Positions 17,591 through 27,900 of a stretch of DNA of 64,000 nt are shown one piece after another. Position numbers and translations under genes: made by a program. The stretch lies in assembly GCA_035373625.1 (NCBI GenBank), contig DAOSNS010000027.1, positions 1 to 64,000 on the forward strand. The letters run 5' to 3'. Source of the DNA: DSWT01 sp035373625. GTDB lineage: Bacteria; Chloroflexota; Anaerolineae; B4-G1; SLSP01. Under the pieces are notes generated by a model. That model had not been told where the DNA came from, did no database searches, and saw nothing but the letters and a program-made list of their open reading frames with translations. The first letter of the stretch is position 1. Every line of letters begins with the position of its first letter.

Positions 17591-18358
17591 ATGATAGATT
17601 GTATTGTCCTTGCCGGCGGCGTGCCGCAAGAAGAAGATTTGCTCTACGAGTATACCCGGGGACAGCCCAAAGCGCTGCTCGATGTGGCCGGTAAGCCCAT
17701 GGTGCAGTGGGTGTTGGACGCGCTTGACGCGGCGCCAAGTGTACGCCACATCGTTTTTGTGGGCCTTGCCCGCGAATATGGGATCATCTCCCCAAAAATC
17801 ACGCACTATGTCCCCGACCAGGGTTCAATGCTGAAGAACATCCTCGCAGGCATTGATCGAATCCTGGAAGGCGATCCGACGACGCAACAAGTCTTGATCA
17901 GCAGCTCCGACATCCCCTTGCTCACCGCTGCCATGGTGGAGACCTTTCTGCGACAATGCGCCGATACCGGCGTGGACATCTACCACAGCATTGTGCCGCG
18001 CGAGAAGATGGAGCAACGTTTCCCCGGCTCGCGGCGCAGTTATGTTCGCTTTAGCGAAGGTGAATTCGCTGCCGGTGACATTCACGTCGTCGCGCCGCGC
18101 GTTGCCCACGCCCATCAGGACTTATGGGACGATCTGCTCAACAGCCGTAAAAATGCGTTCAAACAGGCCATGCGTCTTGGTCCGGCCTTCTTCACCAAAC
18201 TGGTTGCCCATCGCCTGAGTCTGGCGGAACTGGAACGGCTCGCGCTCGAAAAATTCGGATTACACGTGCGCGCGATGATTGTGGAACACCCGGAGATGGG
18301 GATGGATGCCGACAAGCCGTTCCAACTGGAGATCTGCCGTCGCGAGTTGGCACGATGA
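17591..18358 (+). CDS. MobA-like NTP transferase domain protein
   Basis: A 255-residue nucleotidyltransferase. It opens with a modified signature, DCIVLAGG, then PKALLDVAGKPMVQWVLDAL (residues 26-45), and SSSDIPLL provides the metal-binding aspartate. Unlike the two larger nucleotidyltransferases in the window it has no beta-helix tail. The C-terminal region (LGPAFFTKLVAHRLSL...) looks specific to this group. The frame is open upstream through priA, but the start at 17591 follows GAGG by eight bases; 17585 is the alternative. It overlaps the PAP2 gene by four bases, suggesting a two-gene lipid- or polysaccharide-related unit. Substrate unknown. Confidence 0.8.
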   Translation: MIDCIVLAGGVPQEEDLLYEYTRGQPKALLDVAGKPMVQWVLDALDAAPSVRHIVFVGLAREYGIISPKITHYVPDQGSMLKNILAGIDRILEGDPTTQQVLISSSDIPLLTAAMVETFLRQCADTGVDIYHSIVPREKMEQRFPGSRRSYVRFSEGEFAAGDIHVVAPRVAHAHQDLWDDLLNSRKNAFKQAMRLGPAFFTKLVAHRLSLAELERLALEKFGLHVRAMIVEHPEMGMDADKPFQLEICRRELAR

Positions 18359-18873
18359 CGATACGCGGACAATCGTGGCTTGAGCGTGACCGCGCGCTCA
18401 CGGCACAGGCGGCGACGTTAATTCGTGGGCCGCTCGCCCGGTGGCTGGCGACGCTCCTCGCGCACTCCGGCGATACGCCCGTATGGCTGCTTCTCGGCGC
18501 AGCGCTCTGGCGTTTCGGGGCAGAGGGATGGGCCAGGGCCGGCGAGCGTATAGTGTTGGTCACGTCCCTCGCCTGGATGGTCAGTACCGTGCTCAAACCT
18601 TTCTTCCGGCGGCCCCGCCCGGAAGGTGAACGCGGGCACTTCTATCTGAAGATTGACCGACATTCGTTTCCCTCCGGGCATGCAGTGCGGGTTGGTGGCT
18701 TGCTGGCCGTACTGAGTGGGTTGCTGCCGTTGTGGAGTGCGGCGGGATTCATCGCATGGGGTCTGCTCGTCTGCCTTAGTCGCGTGGCGCTGGGATTGCA
18801 CTATGCCGGGGATGTGACGATAGGGCTGCTCATCGGTATAGGCGTGGGACTGGCGTTGTTAGCGGTTTTGTGA
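18355..18873 (+). CDS. PAP2-family membrane phosphatase
   Basis: A 172-residue membrane protein with the three phosphatase motifs in order: KPFFRRPRP (KxxxxxxRP, about residues 81-89), PSGH (about 104-107) and SRVALGLHYAGDV (SRx5HxxxD, about 140-152). These form the acid phosphatase site facing the outside. Probable substrates are phosphatidic acid, phosphatidylglycerophosphate or undecaprenyl pyrophosphate; the undecaprenyl carrier would fit nearby envelope genes but is not shown. ATGA overlap with the nucleotidyltransferase upstream indicates translational coupling. Confidence 0.85.
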   Translation: MTIRGQSWLERDRALTAQAATLIRGPLARWLATLLAHSGDTPVWLLLGAALWRFGAEGWARAGERIVLVTSLAWMVSTVLKPFFRRPRPEGERGHFYLKIDRHSFPSGHAVRVGGLLAVLSGLLPLWSAAGFIAWGLLVCLSRVALGLHYAGDVTIGLLIGIGVGLALLAVL

Positions 18874-18950
18874 AAGGTAGAGCGGTCGGAGGCCAATCAC
18901 AGCAAGACTCCCCCCAGATCGGGGCCGTCTTCTGACCGTGACCGTAGTTC

Positions 18951-19382
18951 TTATCCTCTGATGGGAGAACGCTTACGCGCCTGCTGTATGCTGATGGCCT
19001 GTGCCGCGCCGCGAAAACGTTCGGGATCGCTGATCTGGTGGCGCGCCGGGCGTTCCAGAGTGGGGCGGATCATCTGATGCATTTTCTTCAAGATCGTAAA
19101 GTTCACCGGATCGGGGCGCAGCGCCAAACCAAGCGCGTAATTGGAGGCTGCCAGCGCCCAATCCCATTCCTGACGCATCTCGTCGGCACGTGAATGATAG
19201 GCGCGCTTGTCCCAGGCCTTAGCCGACTGCTCGGCATCTTCGTAAATCGTATGTAACGCCATTCCCACCACCGCCAGCAGATCATGCGCCAATGCCTGAT
19301 CCTTCGGTAGCACCTCCGGCAGATGAACCAGCAAGATCTCGGCCACCACGCGCATCTGTTGCGTTCTCTCTTTGATCGCCAT
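18951..19382 (-). CDS. Conserved-looking protein of unknown function
   Basis: A 143-residue, largely helical, soluble protein, rich in charged residues, with no membrane segment and no recognised motif. GAGG six bases before the ATG supports the start. It is alone on this strand between the PAP2 gene and the Sm-like operon, both rightward. Codon use is like its neighbours and no better frame exists. Confidence 0.6.
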   Translation of the reverse strand: MAIKERTQQMRVVAEILLVHLPEVLPKDQALAHDLLAVVGMALHTIYEDAEQSAKAWDKRAYHSRADEMRQEWDWALAASNYALGLALRPDPVNFTILKKMHQMIRPTLERPARHQISDPERFRGAAQAISIQQARKRSPIRG

Positions 19383-19468
19383 AAATGCCTCAAGTGAAGA
19401 TATATTGGCGGCAACGTTACCACAGGCTCAGACAAAGTCAAGATCGGTGGTGTCAAAGCGGGATAACA

Positions 19469-19477
19469 TGGTACAAT
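19469..19477 (+). promoter_or_regulatory. Extended -10 promoter of the Sm-like operon
   Basis: TGGTACAAT with weak -35. It lies just before the repeat tract, so the repeats would be part of the mRNA leader of the gene at 19692. Confidence 0.4.
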
Positions 19478-19672
19478 GAGAATGAAGAATGAAGAATGAA
19501 GAGTGAAGAGTGAAGAGTGAAGAATGGAGAATGAAGAATCAGGGATGGGGAATGATAAAAAGTAGAAGCTGACGACTGACGACTGATAGCTGATAGCTGA
19601 TAGCTGATAGCTGATAGCTGACGGCTGATAGCTGACCACTAACCACTGACCACTAACCACTAACCACTGATA
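19478..19672. repeat. Simple repeats in the leader of the Sm-like gene
   Basis: Two blocks: GAATGAA/GAGTGAA heptamers at 19478-19555, then CTGATAG heptamers (at least five near-perfect in a row) merging into CCACTAA heptamers at 19568-19672. All units are seven bases, so slippage would change leader length. Non-coding; ends 20 bases before the next ATG. Confidence 0.8.
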
Positions 19673-19691
19673 ATTAAAAGGAGGGGCCTCA

Positions 19692-19913
19692 ATGAACGAG
19701 AAAACCAAAGTCGCACAGGTGTGGGGAAAGCGTTCCGCAGATTTCTACGCCGAACTGGAAAATCAACCTGTCCTGGTGGCCGTGACCAACGGCAAAATCC
19801 TCAAAGGTAATCTGATCGGCGTGGATGTGTATGATGTCCTCATCCGCCAGGAAACCGGCCTGGAATTGCTTATCCCCAAAGGGAACATTGTTTACATCCA
19901 CGGAGTGAGTTAG
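19692..19913 (+). CDS. Sm-fold (Hfq-like) small protein
   Basis: A 73-residue protein. The core PVLVAVTNGKILKGNLIGVD followed by YDVLIRQETGLELLIPKGNIVYIHGV has the five-strand pattern of an Sm fold: Sm1 with G in NGK..KGNLIGVD, and a short Sm2-like strand ending YIHGV, as in Hfq (K/Y-K-H). An RNA-binding ring is therefore likely, but the canonical YKH of Hfq is replaced by a PKGNIVYIHG ending. The ribosome binding site AAAGGAGG is strong. The stop is six bases before the next gene, a sugar nucleotidyltransferase. Could also be a ribosome-related or translation regulator; not certain to be Hfq itself. Confidence 0.65.
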   Translation: MNEKTKVAQVWGKRSADFYAELENQPVLVAVTNGKILKGNLIGVDVYDVLIRQETGLELLIPKGNIVYIHGVS

Positions 19914-19916
19914 CGC

Positions 19917-20870
19917 ATGCAAGGTGTAATTCTGGCGGCCGGCAAAGGCTCGCGGCTCCATCCCATCACGCTGAGCCGCTCCAAAGCGATGTTGCCCATT
20001 TTGGGGAAACCCATCGTGGAACGGGTCATGGAGCTGTTGGTGGCGAACGGGGTGCGCGATTTCATTCTCGTCGTCAGCCCCGAAGACCGCGACATCACGC
20101 GCTATTTCGTGCGCGAATCTACCCTGGAGGCCGAGGTACGCTTCGTCTATCAGACAGAGCGCCTGGGAATGGCGAAGGCGCTGGAATGTGCCGCGCCGCT
20201 CATCAGCGAAGATTTTGTCCTCTCGGCCTGCGACAATCTTGTGACGGCAGATGATGTGGGCCGTTTGATGGTTTCCTGGCATACAGAGCCGCATCCCAAC
20301 GCCCTGTTGACGTTGATGCCGGTGTCGCGGGAACACATCAGCAGCACGGGTATCGTGGCCATGGACGGGCCGTGGATCACGCGCATTGTCGAAAAACCTA
20401 CGCCCGAAGAGGCCCCCTCGAATATCTCCAGCCTGCCGCTTTACGTCTTTTCGCCGCGTATCCTGGCCTATCTGCCCGAAGTCTTGCCCTCACCGCGCGG
20501 CGAATATGAGCTGCAGGACGCCATCCAAATGCTGATCCACCGCGAGGGGCGCGTGGGCGGTGTGACCGTCGAGCGACGCCTGACGTTGACCAATGCCGCC
20601 GATCTCCTGGCGTTGAACCGTGAGTATCTGATGCACGGCGACGGTCGCCCCCAACTGGAACCGCACACCGTTGGGCCGGGCACGCAGTTGATCACACCGT
20701 TGTACATCGAGCGCGGCACGATCATCGGCGCGGGCTGTGTCATCGGGCCGAATGTCTACATCGAGCGCGATTGTCGCATCGGCAACCGGGTAACTCTCCG
20801 CGATGCGGTACTGCTGCGCGATGCCTCCGTAGCTCACGGCGCGACCATCATTAATCAAGTCATCGCTTGA
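19917..20870 (+). CDS. Glucose-1-phosphate thymidylyltransferase-like nucleotidyltransferase
   Basis: A 317-residue enzyme. Signature VILAAGKGSRLHPITLSRSK at the N-terminus, MLPILGKPIVERVM next, then SACDNLVT (metal aspartate) and VEKPTPEE. The last 70 residues (PGTQLITPLYIERGTIIGAG...) form a hexapeptide beta-helix, as in bifunctional sugar-phosphate uridylyl/thymidylyltransferases, but no acetyltransferase motif is evident. Forms an operon with the Sm-like gene. Makes an NDP-sugar for envelope glycans; exact sugar unknown. Confidence 0.82.
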   Translation: MQGVILAAGKGSRLHPITLSRSKAMLPILGKPIVERVMELLVANGVRDFILVVSPEDRDITRYFVRESTLEAEVRFVYQTERLGMAKALECAAPLISEDFVLSACDNLVTADDVGRLMVSWHTEPHPNALLTLMPVSREHISSTGIVAMDGPWITRIVEKPTPEEAPSNISSLPLYVFSPRILAYLPEVLPSPRGEYELQDAIQMLIHREGRVGGVTVERRLTLTNAADLLALNREYLMHGDGRPQLEPHTVGPGTQLITPLYIERGTIIGAGCVIGPNVYIERDCRIGNRVTLRDAVLLRDASVAHGATIINQVIA

Positions 20871-20912
20871 CACTTCTCAAGCCCTGAATTGAATATAAAA
20901 GGGGGTGGTGTG

Positions 20913-23315
20913 TTGAAAAAGCACATCACGCAAGCCTTTTGGGGAATCTGCCTCCTGGCGATGACAGGTAGCGCGGCACTTGCCGTGTGGCTCTTTTCCG
21001 GCCTCCCTTCGCCGGATGACCTGAACGCCTATACCACCGCGCCGAGCAGTAAAATCTATGACCGCAACGGCCGGCTGCTCTTTGAAATGCCGCCGCCGTA
21101 TACGGGCAGGCATACCCCGGTCACGCTTGCCGAAATCCCGCCATACCTCATCTGGGCCACCGTCGCTACCGAAGATGCCACATTCTATGCTAACCCCGGC
21201 CTGGATTTTTGGGGCATCCTGCGCGCGGCCTGGATCAACGTGCGGGGAGGAGACGTGCTGGCCGGGGGCAGCACCATCACCCAACAACTGGTGCGCACGG
21301 TGATGTTCAGCGCCGACGAGCGCACCGAACGCACGTTGCGGCGCAAGTTGCGTGAACTGGCACTGGCCGTCTACATCACGCGGCGCTACAGCAAAGATGA
21401 GATTCTCAACCTCTATCTCAACGAGACGTACTATGGCAACCTGGCCTACGGCGTCGAGGCGGCGGCGCAAGCCTATTTTGGCAAACATGCGCGCGACCTC
21501 GACCTGGCAGAATGTGCCCTCCTGGCGGGTTTGCCGCAGGCGCCCGCGCGCTACAATCCCCTGGAGAACCTGGATGCGGCGAAAGAACGTCAGGCCGTGG
21601 TGTTGGATCTGATGGTGAAGCAGGGTTACATCAACGCCGGGAGCGCTCAGTTGGCAAAAATGGAGAAGCTCGATTTTGCCGCAGCACCGTTCACCATCCG
21701 CGCGCCCCACTTCGTCATGCTCGTGCGCAGCCAGTTGGAGCAGCAATTGGGGCTGGCGCGGCTCCAAGCCGGCGGGTTGAACATCTACACGACGCTGGAT
21801 GTTGCGCTCACCGATACGGCCCGCGATGTGATCCGCCATCATCTGACGCTGCTGGCGGCCTGTCGCTATGAACCCAACTGTCCGCCGGGCGGGCACAACG
21901 TCCGCAACGCCGCGCTCGTGGCCCTTGACCCGTGGACGGGCGAAGTGCTGGCACTCGTGGGCAGCCCGGATTACTTTGCGGCGCGCATTGACGGCGCCGT
22001 GAACGGCGCGACAGCGTTGCGACAACCCGGATCGGCGATCAAGCCGTTTACCTATGCTGCCGCCTTTGAGCGTGGTGACCTCACACCGGCGACGGTGATG
22101 TTGGATGTGCGTACCGCCTTCGTGACACGCGAGGGCGTGCCTTACGTCCCGCTGAACTACGATCTGGTCTTCCGCGGCCCGGTGCGGTTGCGCGAAGCGC
22201 TGGCCTCTTCCTATAATTTGATTGCCGTGAAGGTGCTGGATACCATCGGTGTTGAGGCACTTACCGGCATGGCGCGCCGGCTGGGCATCACCACCCTTGA
22301 CGATCCCGACAAGTTGGGACTGGCGTTGGCGCTGGGCGGCGGTGAAGTGCGCTTGCTGGAATTGACCGCCGGTTATGCAACCTTCGCTAACGGCGGCTAT
22401 GCCGTGCAGCCGGTGACGATTCGCCGGGTAGAGGACGCGAGTGGCGTCGTACTGTGGGAAGCGCCCGATGGCCGGGGTGAACGGGTCCTCGATGCCCGCG
22501 TTGCTTACCTCATCACCGACATTTTGAGCGATGACCTGGCGCGTATCCCCACCTTCGGCGAGGGGAGTGTCCTGCAATTGACCCGGCCGGCCGCCGTAAA
22601 AACCGGCACGACGACCAACTTCCGCGATAACTGGACTGTGGGATACACACCCGATCTGGTCGTAGGTGTGTGGGTGGGCAATGCGGACAATGAAGCGATG
22701 AAAGACGTGAGCGGCGTGGATGGCGCCGCGCCGATCTGGCATGCGGTGATGGAGACAGCACTCAAAGGCCGCCCGGTGCGCGATTTTGTCCGCCCTGAGG
22801 GGCTGGTAGATGTCGAGGTCTGCGCGCTTTCCGGGCAACTACCGGGGCCGGATTGTCCCCACCGCATCACCGAGACCTTCATCGCCGGCACCGAACCGAC
22901 CGAAACCTGTACCATGCATCAGCGCATCAACGGCGAAGTCTACACCGTCCTTCCCCCCGAAGCTCAGGATTGGGCGCGCGAACACCACCTCTCCCAGCCC
23001 GTAGCTCTTAGCCCTCAGACCTCCACTTCTGCTTCCCCTCTACGCCTCACAAGTCCTGATACAGGGGCGGTGTACCGCATTGATCCGACGCAGCCCCGCG
23101 ACATGCAAAAGCTGCGCATTGCCGCCGAAGCCGGCCGGGCTTTCGAGCGTGTGATCCTGCTGAGGGACGGTCAACCGTTGGCGCAACTCACTGCACCTCC
23201 TTATACTTACCTGTGGCTATTGCAACCGGGCACGCATACCTTCGCGGCGGTGGGCGTTGCCGCCGACGGCAGCCGGATCGTCGGTGACAGCGTCACGATT
23301 GAGGTCCGGGAATGA
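20913..23315 (+). CDS. pbpC: Penicillin-binding protein 1C-type peptidoglycan glycosyltransferase/transpeptidase
   Basis: An 800-residue bifunctional class A PBP. One N-terminal membrane helix; GT51 domain with ATEDATFY and GGSTITQQLVR (about residues 87-130). Transpeptidase motifs are SAIK (Ser about 374), SSYN and KTGTTTNF. A C-terminal beta-sandwich of about 95 residues, typical of PBP1C (BiPBP_C), follows a Ser/Thr-rich linker. The start is read as the TTG at 20913, eight bases after GGGGG; GTG at 20910 is the alternative. In Enterobacteria pbpC sits beside the alpha-2-macroglobulin gene, and here the same partner lies 1.6 kb downstream, strengthening the assignment. Acts outside the membrane in wall synthesis or repair. 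Confidence 0.92.
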   Translation: MKKHITQAFWGICLLAMTGSAALAVWLFSGLPSPDDLNAYTTAPSSKIYDRNGRLLFEMPPPYTGRHTPVTLAEIPPYLIWATVATEDATFYANPGLDFWGILRAAWINVRGGDVLAGGSTITQQLVRTVMFSADERTERTLRRKLRELALAVYITRRYSKDEILNLYLNETYYGNLAYGVEAAAQAYFGKHARDLDLAECALLAGLPQAPARYNPLENLDAAKERQAVVLDLMVKQGYINAGSAQLAKMEKLDFAAAPFTIRAPHFVMLVRSQLEQQLGLARLQAGGLNIYTTLDVALTDTARDVIRHHLTLLAACRYEPNCPPGGHNVRNAALVALDPWTGEVLALVGSPDYFAARIDGAVNGATALRQPGSAIKPFTYAAAFERGDLTPATVMLDVRTAFVTREGVPYVPLNYDLVFRGPVRLREALASSYNLIAVKVLDTIGVEALTGMARRLGITTLDDPDKLGLALALGGGEVRLLELTAGYATFANGGYAVQPVTIRRVEDASGVVLWEAPDGRGERVLDARVAYLITDILSDDLARIPTFGEGSVLQLTRPAAVKTGTTTNFRDNWTVGYTPDLVVGVWVGNADNEAMKDVSGVDGAAPIWHAVMETALKGRPVRDFVRPEGLVDVEVCALSGQLPGPDCPHRITETFIAGTEPTETCTMHQRINGEVYTVLPPEAQDWAREHHLSQPVALSPQTSTSASPLRLTSPDTGAVYRIDPTQPRDMQKLRIAAEAGRAFERVILLRDGQPLAQLTAPPYTYLWLLQPGTHTFAAVGVAADGSRIVGDSVTIEVRE

Positions 23316-23333
23316 AACCTTCCTCATATTTAC

Positions 23334-23362
23334 ATGACAAATTCTCAAAAGCGTGATACACT
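23334..23362 (+). promoter_or_regulatory. Promoter upstream of the histidine kinase
   Basis: ATGACA (23334-23339), 17-base spacer, TACACT (23357-23362). Reads toward the kinase and macroglobulin genes. Confidence 0.5.
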
Positions 23363-23502
23363 ATTGATAGTTTACTGCTTTGAACGAAAACAACCACCTG
23401 ACTGCCTGACTGACGACTATATCTACAAAGAGAGTGCGGCTATGAGAATTTCTAAAGGGCCTGGGTTTTTTTATTGAACCGTCGGTGGTAGAAAGGGATA
23501 AA

Positions 23503-24885
23503 ATGGTCACAGAATCCATACCCGGAGAACAAGTACGCCGTGAGACAGCACATTGGGCCTTGAGCATCTACGCGGGTTTGGCCGCGTTTGGCATTGCGCT
23601 GCACATCATCAGAAACCTCACACCGAACAGGCATTTCAACTGGCTCTACCTGCTCCTCATGGCAATCATCGGCCTGACAGCCCTGGTGTCGCGGTGCTAT
23701 GTCAACCGTTCATTATCCCGTGCGATGCTATCTTTTGCCTGGATCACTTTCGTTTGCTTCGCCGTATTATTAATCTATGAGATCATCACGGGGAAAAATT
23801 ATGAGTTTCCTATGGCCATGTTCTACGTGGGCATTTTTACCCTGGGATTCATTTTAGGGTTTAAACCTGTCATATACTACGCGACTGCGACCGCAGCCAT
23901 TTTCATCATATTGGGCTTTCGTTATCTCGGCATTTTCAATATCATCATACCTGTCGTTCTGGTTTATGCAATGGCAGTGCCGGCCAAGATCGTCGAGCGG
24001 CTCATCGAGCAAAGTACCCGAGACCTCGCGCAACTCAATGCGCGCCTTGAGGAACTCGTGGCGGCGCGCACGGCTGAACTGGCCAAAAGCAACCGACAGC
24101 TTCAGGCCGAGATCCTCGAACGCATACAGCTAGACGCCGCTTTGCAACAGCGCACCCTGGAGCTTGAGAGCCGTAATGAGGATCTCAATGCTTATGCTCA
24201 CACCGTTGCCCACGACATCAAAGCACCGCTGGCGACGATCGTCGGGTTCAGCGAGCTGTTGGAAAAACGGCACGGACAATATCCACCGGACAAACTATCG
24301 GATTATTTCAACATTCTCGCCCGCACCGGTCGCAAGATTGCCAACATCGTGGACGAACTGTTGCTGTTAGCCAGTGTGCGCGAGGTTCAAGTCCTGGAAA
24401 CCTGCCTCCTTGACATGACCCCCATTGTGCAGGAAGCCTTGCAACGCCTCACGGATTTGATGACCGACTCCCAACCCGACATTGTCTTCCCCGACACATG
24501 GCCGGCTGCCGTAGGCTATGCCCCATGGGTGGAAGAGGTGTGGGCCAACTATATCAGCAATGCCATCAAATACGGCGGCAAGCCCTTGCGCATCGAGCTT
24601 GGCGCCACCCTGTCGGGGAACAGTCACGTCCGGTTTTGGGTGCGCGACAACGGGAAAGGACTCACCCCAGAAGAACAGGCGCGGCTCTTCACTCCCTTCA
24701 CTCGTTTTGATCATGCCAATGCCAGAGGGCATGGCCTGGGATTGTCCATTGTCAAGCGAATTGTTGAGAAACTCGGTGGTCAAGTGGGTGTCGAAAGTGA
24801 GGTGGGACAGGGGAGCACTTTCTTCTTCACATTGCCTGGAGTAGAGAGTAAGGAGCAGACCCCATCCCCTATCCCTAATCCCTAA
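23503..24885 (+). CDS. Membrane sensor histidine kinase (orphan)
   Basis: A 460-residue inner-membrane kinase. About six hydrophobic helices span residues 15-165, followed by a coiled-coil linker (EELVAARTAELAKSN). The phosphoacceptor helix is HTVAHDIKAPLATIVGF (His about 233). The ATPase domain has the N box NYISNAIKYGG, G1 VRDNGKGL, and GHGLGLSIVKR. No receiver domain or response regulator gene is adjacent. The start at 23503 follows AAAGGGA by five bases; a GTG 18 bases earlier is less likely. Its C-terminal codons run into low-complexity filler (QTPSPIPNP). Placement between pbpC and the alpha-2-macroglobulin gene hints at envelope-stress sensing, an inference. Confidence 0.85.
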   Translation: MVTESIPGEQVRRETAHWALSIYAGLAAFGIALHIIRNLTPNRHFNWLYLLLMAIIGLTALVSRCYVNRSLSRAMLSFAWITFVCFAVLLIYEIITGKNYEFPMAMFYVGIFTLGFILGFKPVIYYATATAAIFIILGFRYLGIFNIIIPVVLVYAMAVPAKIVERLIEQSTRDLAQLNARLEELVAARTAELAKSNRQLQAEILERIQLDAALQQRTLELESRNEDLNAYAHTVAHDIKAPLATIVGFSELLEKRHGQYPPDKLSDYFNILARTGRKIANIVDELLLLASVREVQVLETCLLDMTPIVQEALQRLTDLMTDSQPDIVFPDTWPAAVGYAPWVEEVWANYISNAIKYGGKPLRIELGATLSGNSHVRFWVRDNGKGLTPEEQARLFTPFTRFDHANARGHGLGLSIVKRIVEKLGGQVGVESEVGQGSTFFFTLPGVESKEQTPSPIPNP

Positions 24886-24927
24886 TCCCCAATCCTCAAT
24901 CCCCACTCCCTAACCATAGGAGGATAG
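24886..24927. repeat. Filler tract between kinase and macroglobulin genes
   Basis: TCCCTAATCCC / CCCAATCCTCAATCCCC-type near-repeats that begin inside the kinase 3' end (from 24855) and stop at the AGGAGG before the next gene. Confidence 0.5.
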
Positions 24928-27900
24928 ATGAAAAAGCAACGCTGGATATCTGTGTGTATTTTGTTGGCGCTGTTGATGAGCGCGTGTAAATTCATCACCG
25001 GGCCTGAAGTGACCCCTGAGCCAACCTCTGTGGCGACCGCAACCCCCAAGGCCACGGCATCCCCAACAGCACCGCCCACACCTGCGTTGCCTTATCCCGC
25101 TCCCCGTTTGCTCTTCCGTACACCCGAAACCGGCGAAGCCCAGGCCCTCGATGCCCCCATCGAACTCGTCTTCGATCAGCCAATGGACACCGACAGCGTG
25201 GCGCAAGCCTTCTCCATTTCCCCGCCGGTCAAGGGCGCGTTGCAGTGGGCCGATAAGCGCACGCTCGTTTTCACCCCCGCCGAGCCGTTGACGCGCGGCG
25301 CCAGTTACCGCGTCACCGTGGCTCAGAACGCGCGCAACGCCGAAGGGACGCCGCTTGCCGATCCGATTGCCTTCGATTTCCAGACTGTGGGCCATCTGCT
25401 GGTCAGTGAGGTGCAGCCCGTGCCCGATAGCGATGACATCGCGCCGGACAGCAGCGTTACCGTGGTTTTCAACCGCCCGGTCGTGCCGCTAACCGCCATC
25501 GGCAGCCAGGGCAAGCTGCCCGATCCGTTGACCTTCACGCCGCCGGTGCGCGGCAAAGGTGAATGGCTCAACACCTCCATCTACCGCTTTCACCCCGAAG
25601 GCGGTTTTATGCCGGCGACGCGCTACACCGCGCGCATCGCCGCAGGGTTGCACGATACCCTCGGCGCCCCCCTGGAAGAGGATTACACGTGGACTTTCAC
25701 CACGCTGCGCCCGGCGGTCCTCGCGTGGACACCACGCACGGAAGCCAAACATATCGGCCCCAATGAGGTCATCAGCGTTACCTTCAACCAGCCGATGGAT
25801 CACGCTTCGGTCGAAGCTTCATTCTCGCTCAGCATCAATAATCAACCGGTTGCCGGGAGCTTCCGTTGGGCCGGCGGGGAGACGCCACTGGCGGCGGAGA
25901 CGATGGCCTTCGTTCCTGCTGCACCGCTGCCGCGCAATGTGCGGCCTTACGTGAACCTTTCCGCCGCCGCCCATGCCCACAACAGTGACGTGACCCTGCC
26001 GCAGGCATACGCCTGGCGTTTCTACACCGTCAAAGATCCCGGTGTGATCTCCACTTCCCCGGAGGACGGCGCAACCAATGTCAGCCCTTACAGCGACATC
26101 GTCATCACCTTCGCCAGTCCTATGCAAAAGGACCGGCTGATGGACTACGTCCGCATCATCCCGCAGCCCACCTCGGTTTACACCTATTGGATGGACAATG
26201 ACACCGAACTGCGTATCGCCTTTGCGATGGAGCCGGCAACGGTCTACAACCTCACCCTCGATGGCGAAGCGCCCGACAAGTACGGCGCACCGCTCGGCCA
26301 GACGCTGCGCTTGCGCTTCACCACCGGCGATTTGTATCCGTTTGCCCGCTTCAATACCGGCCGTGAACTGGGCACGTTCAACGCCTACACCGATACCGTC
26401 GTCTATGCCAGCTATCGCAACGTTTTTCAGTTGGATGTCGAATTGTATCGCATGTCGCCGGAGACGTTTAGCCTTTTCTACAGCGATTATCAGTACCGCG
26501 AGAGCTTCCGTCCTTCCATTTCCAGCCTGGTTCGCCGCTGGTCTGTGCCGGTCAACCCGCCGCGCAACAAAAACCGCCTGATCGGTTTGCAGATGGTGGA
26601 CGCCAACGCCGAACAGCTTCCGCCAGGCATCTATTATCTCCAGATAAGCGCGCCGGAGGTGCGCGCCTACGACCCCAAAGCGGCGCCGTCTCGTTACATC
26701 TTCATCCGCTCGCGCGTGAATCTGACGCTCAAACAGACCAATACCGAATCCCTTGTCTGGGCGACCGATCTGGCGACGGGCGAGCCGGTCCCCAACCTGC
26801 CCATCCGCTTTAAGGGTGCGCGCGTCGGCTGGCACGGCGACGGCCTGACCGACAGCGATGGTGTTTGCCTGACGACCGACCGGCCTCAGACGGCTATATG
26901 GGACAGCTACTTCGCCTTTGCCGCCCAGCCCGGCGATCCCGGCTTTGCCGTAGCCTTCAACGAATGGGAAAACGACATCAGCCCGTGGAACTTCGACATC
27001 AACGCCGATTATGGCCCTGCCGGGCGTTACGTGGGCTATCTCTACACCGACCGTCCCATCTATCGCCCTGGCCAGACCGTCTACTTCAAGGGCATTGTGC
27101 GCGCCGACGATGACGCCCATTACACGGTTCCTGAAGATATGCGTACTATTCCTGTGCGCATCAGCGATCCGGAGGGCAAGGAGCTTTACAACGAGCGACT
27201 AAATCTCAGCGATATGGGGACTTTCTTTGGAGAACTGGCGTTGGACGGCGAGGCGCCCCTGGGCACATACTATATTCAGATCGAGGTGCCGGATCACGAT
27301 TTGTATGCCAGCACGAGTTTCCGGCTGGCCGAGTACCGCAAGCCGGAGTTCCAGGTGGCCGTCACCACCGACCGCGACGCCTATCTCAACGGCGAAACCA
27401 TCAACGTTGTCGTTGAAGCCAGCTATTATTTCGGCGGGCCGGTCGCCAATGCCCAGGTGTATTGGAATGTTCTCAGCGCCGAATATGGCTTTAACTACCA
27501 GTGCCCACGCGGCGAAAAGTGTCCTCCCTATAGCTGGACGGATTACGATTGGGAACGCGACCGCGGCGGCTATGGCGGCTATGGACGGCTCATCGCCAGT
27601 GGGCAAGCGAGCACGGATGAACATGGCCGCGCTGTCTTCACCGTCCCCGCCGACATCGGCGAAGAACTGACCAGCCGCCGTTTCACCATCGAGGCCAACG
27701 TGGCGGACATCAACAACCAGTATGTGAGCCATCGCACTACCGCGATTGTTCACAAGGGACAGTACTACATCGGCCTGGCCCCGCAGGGGCGCATTGCCAA
27801 AGCGGGAGAAGAACACCGGGTAGACCTCCTCACCGTGGATTGGGACGGCGCGCCGGTTGCCGCCGGACCGTTGGAGGTGGTGTTTATGGAACATCGTTGG

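Noticed and set aside
19692..19913. Assignment as canonical hfq
   Set aside because: The YKH signature of Hfq is absent, so only the Sm-like fold is claimed.
20877..22838. 653-codon minus-strand frame over pbpC
   Set aside because: Antisense to a penicillin-binding protein with intact catalytic motifs; composition (His/Arg/Gln-rich) is typical of a shadow.
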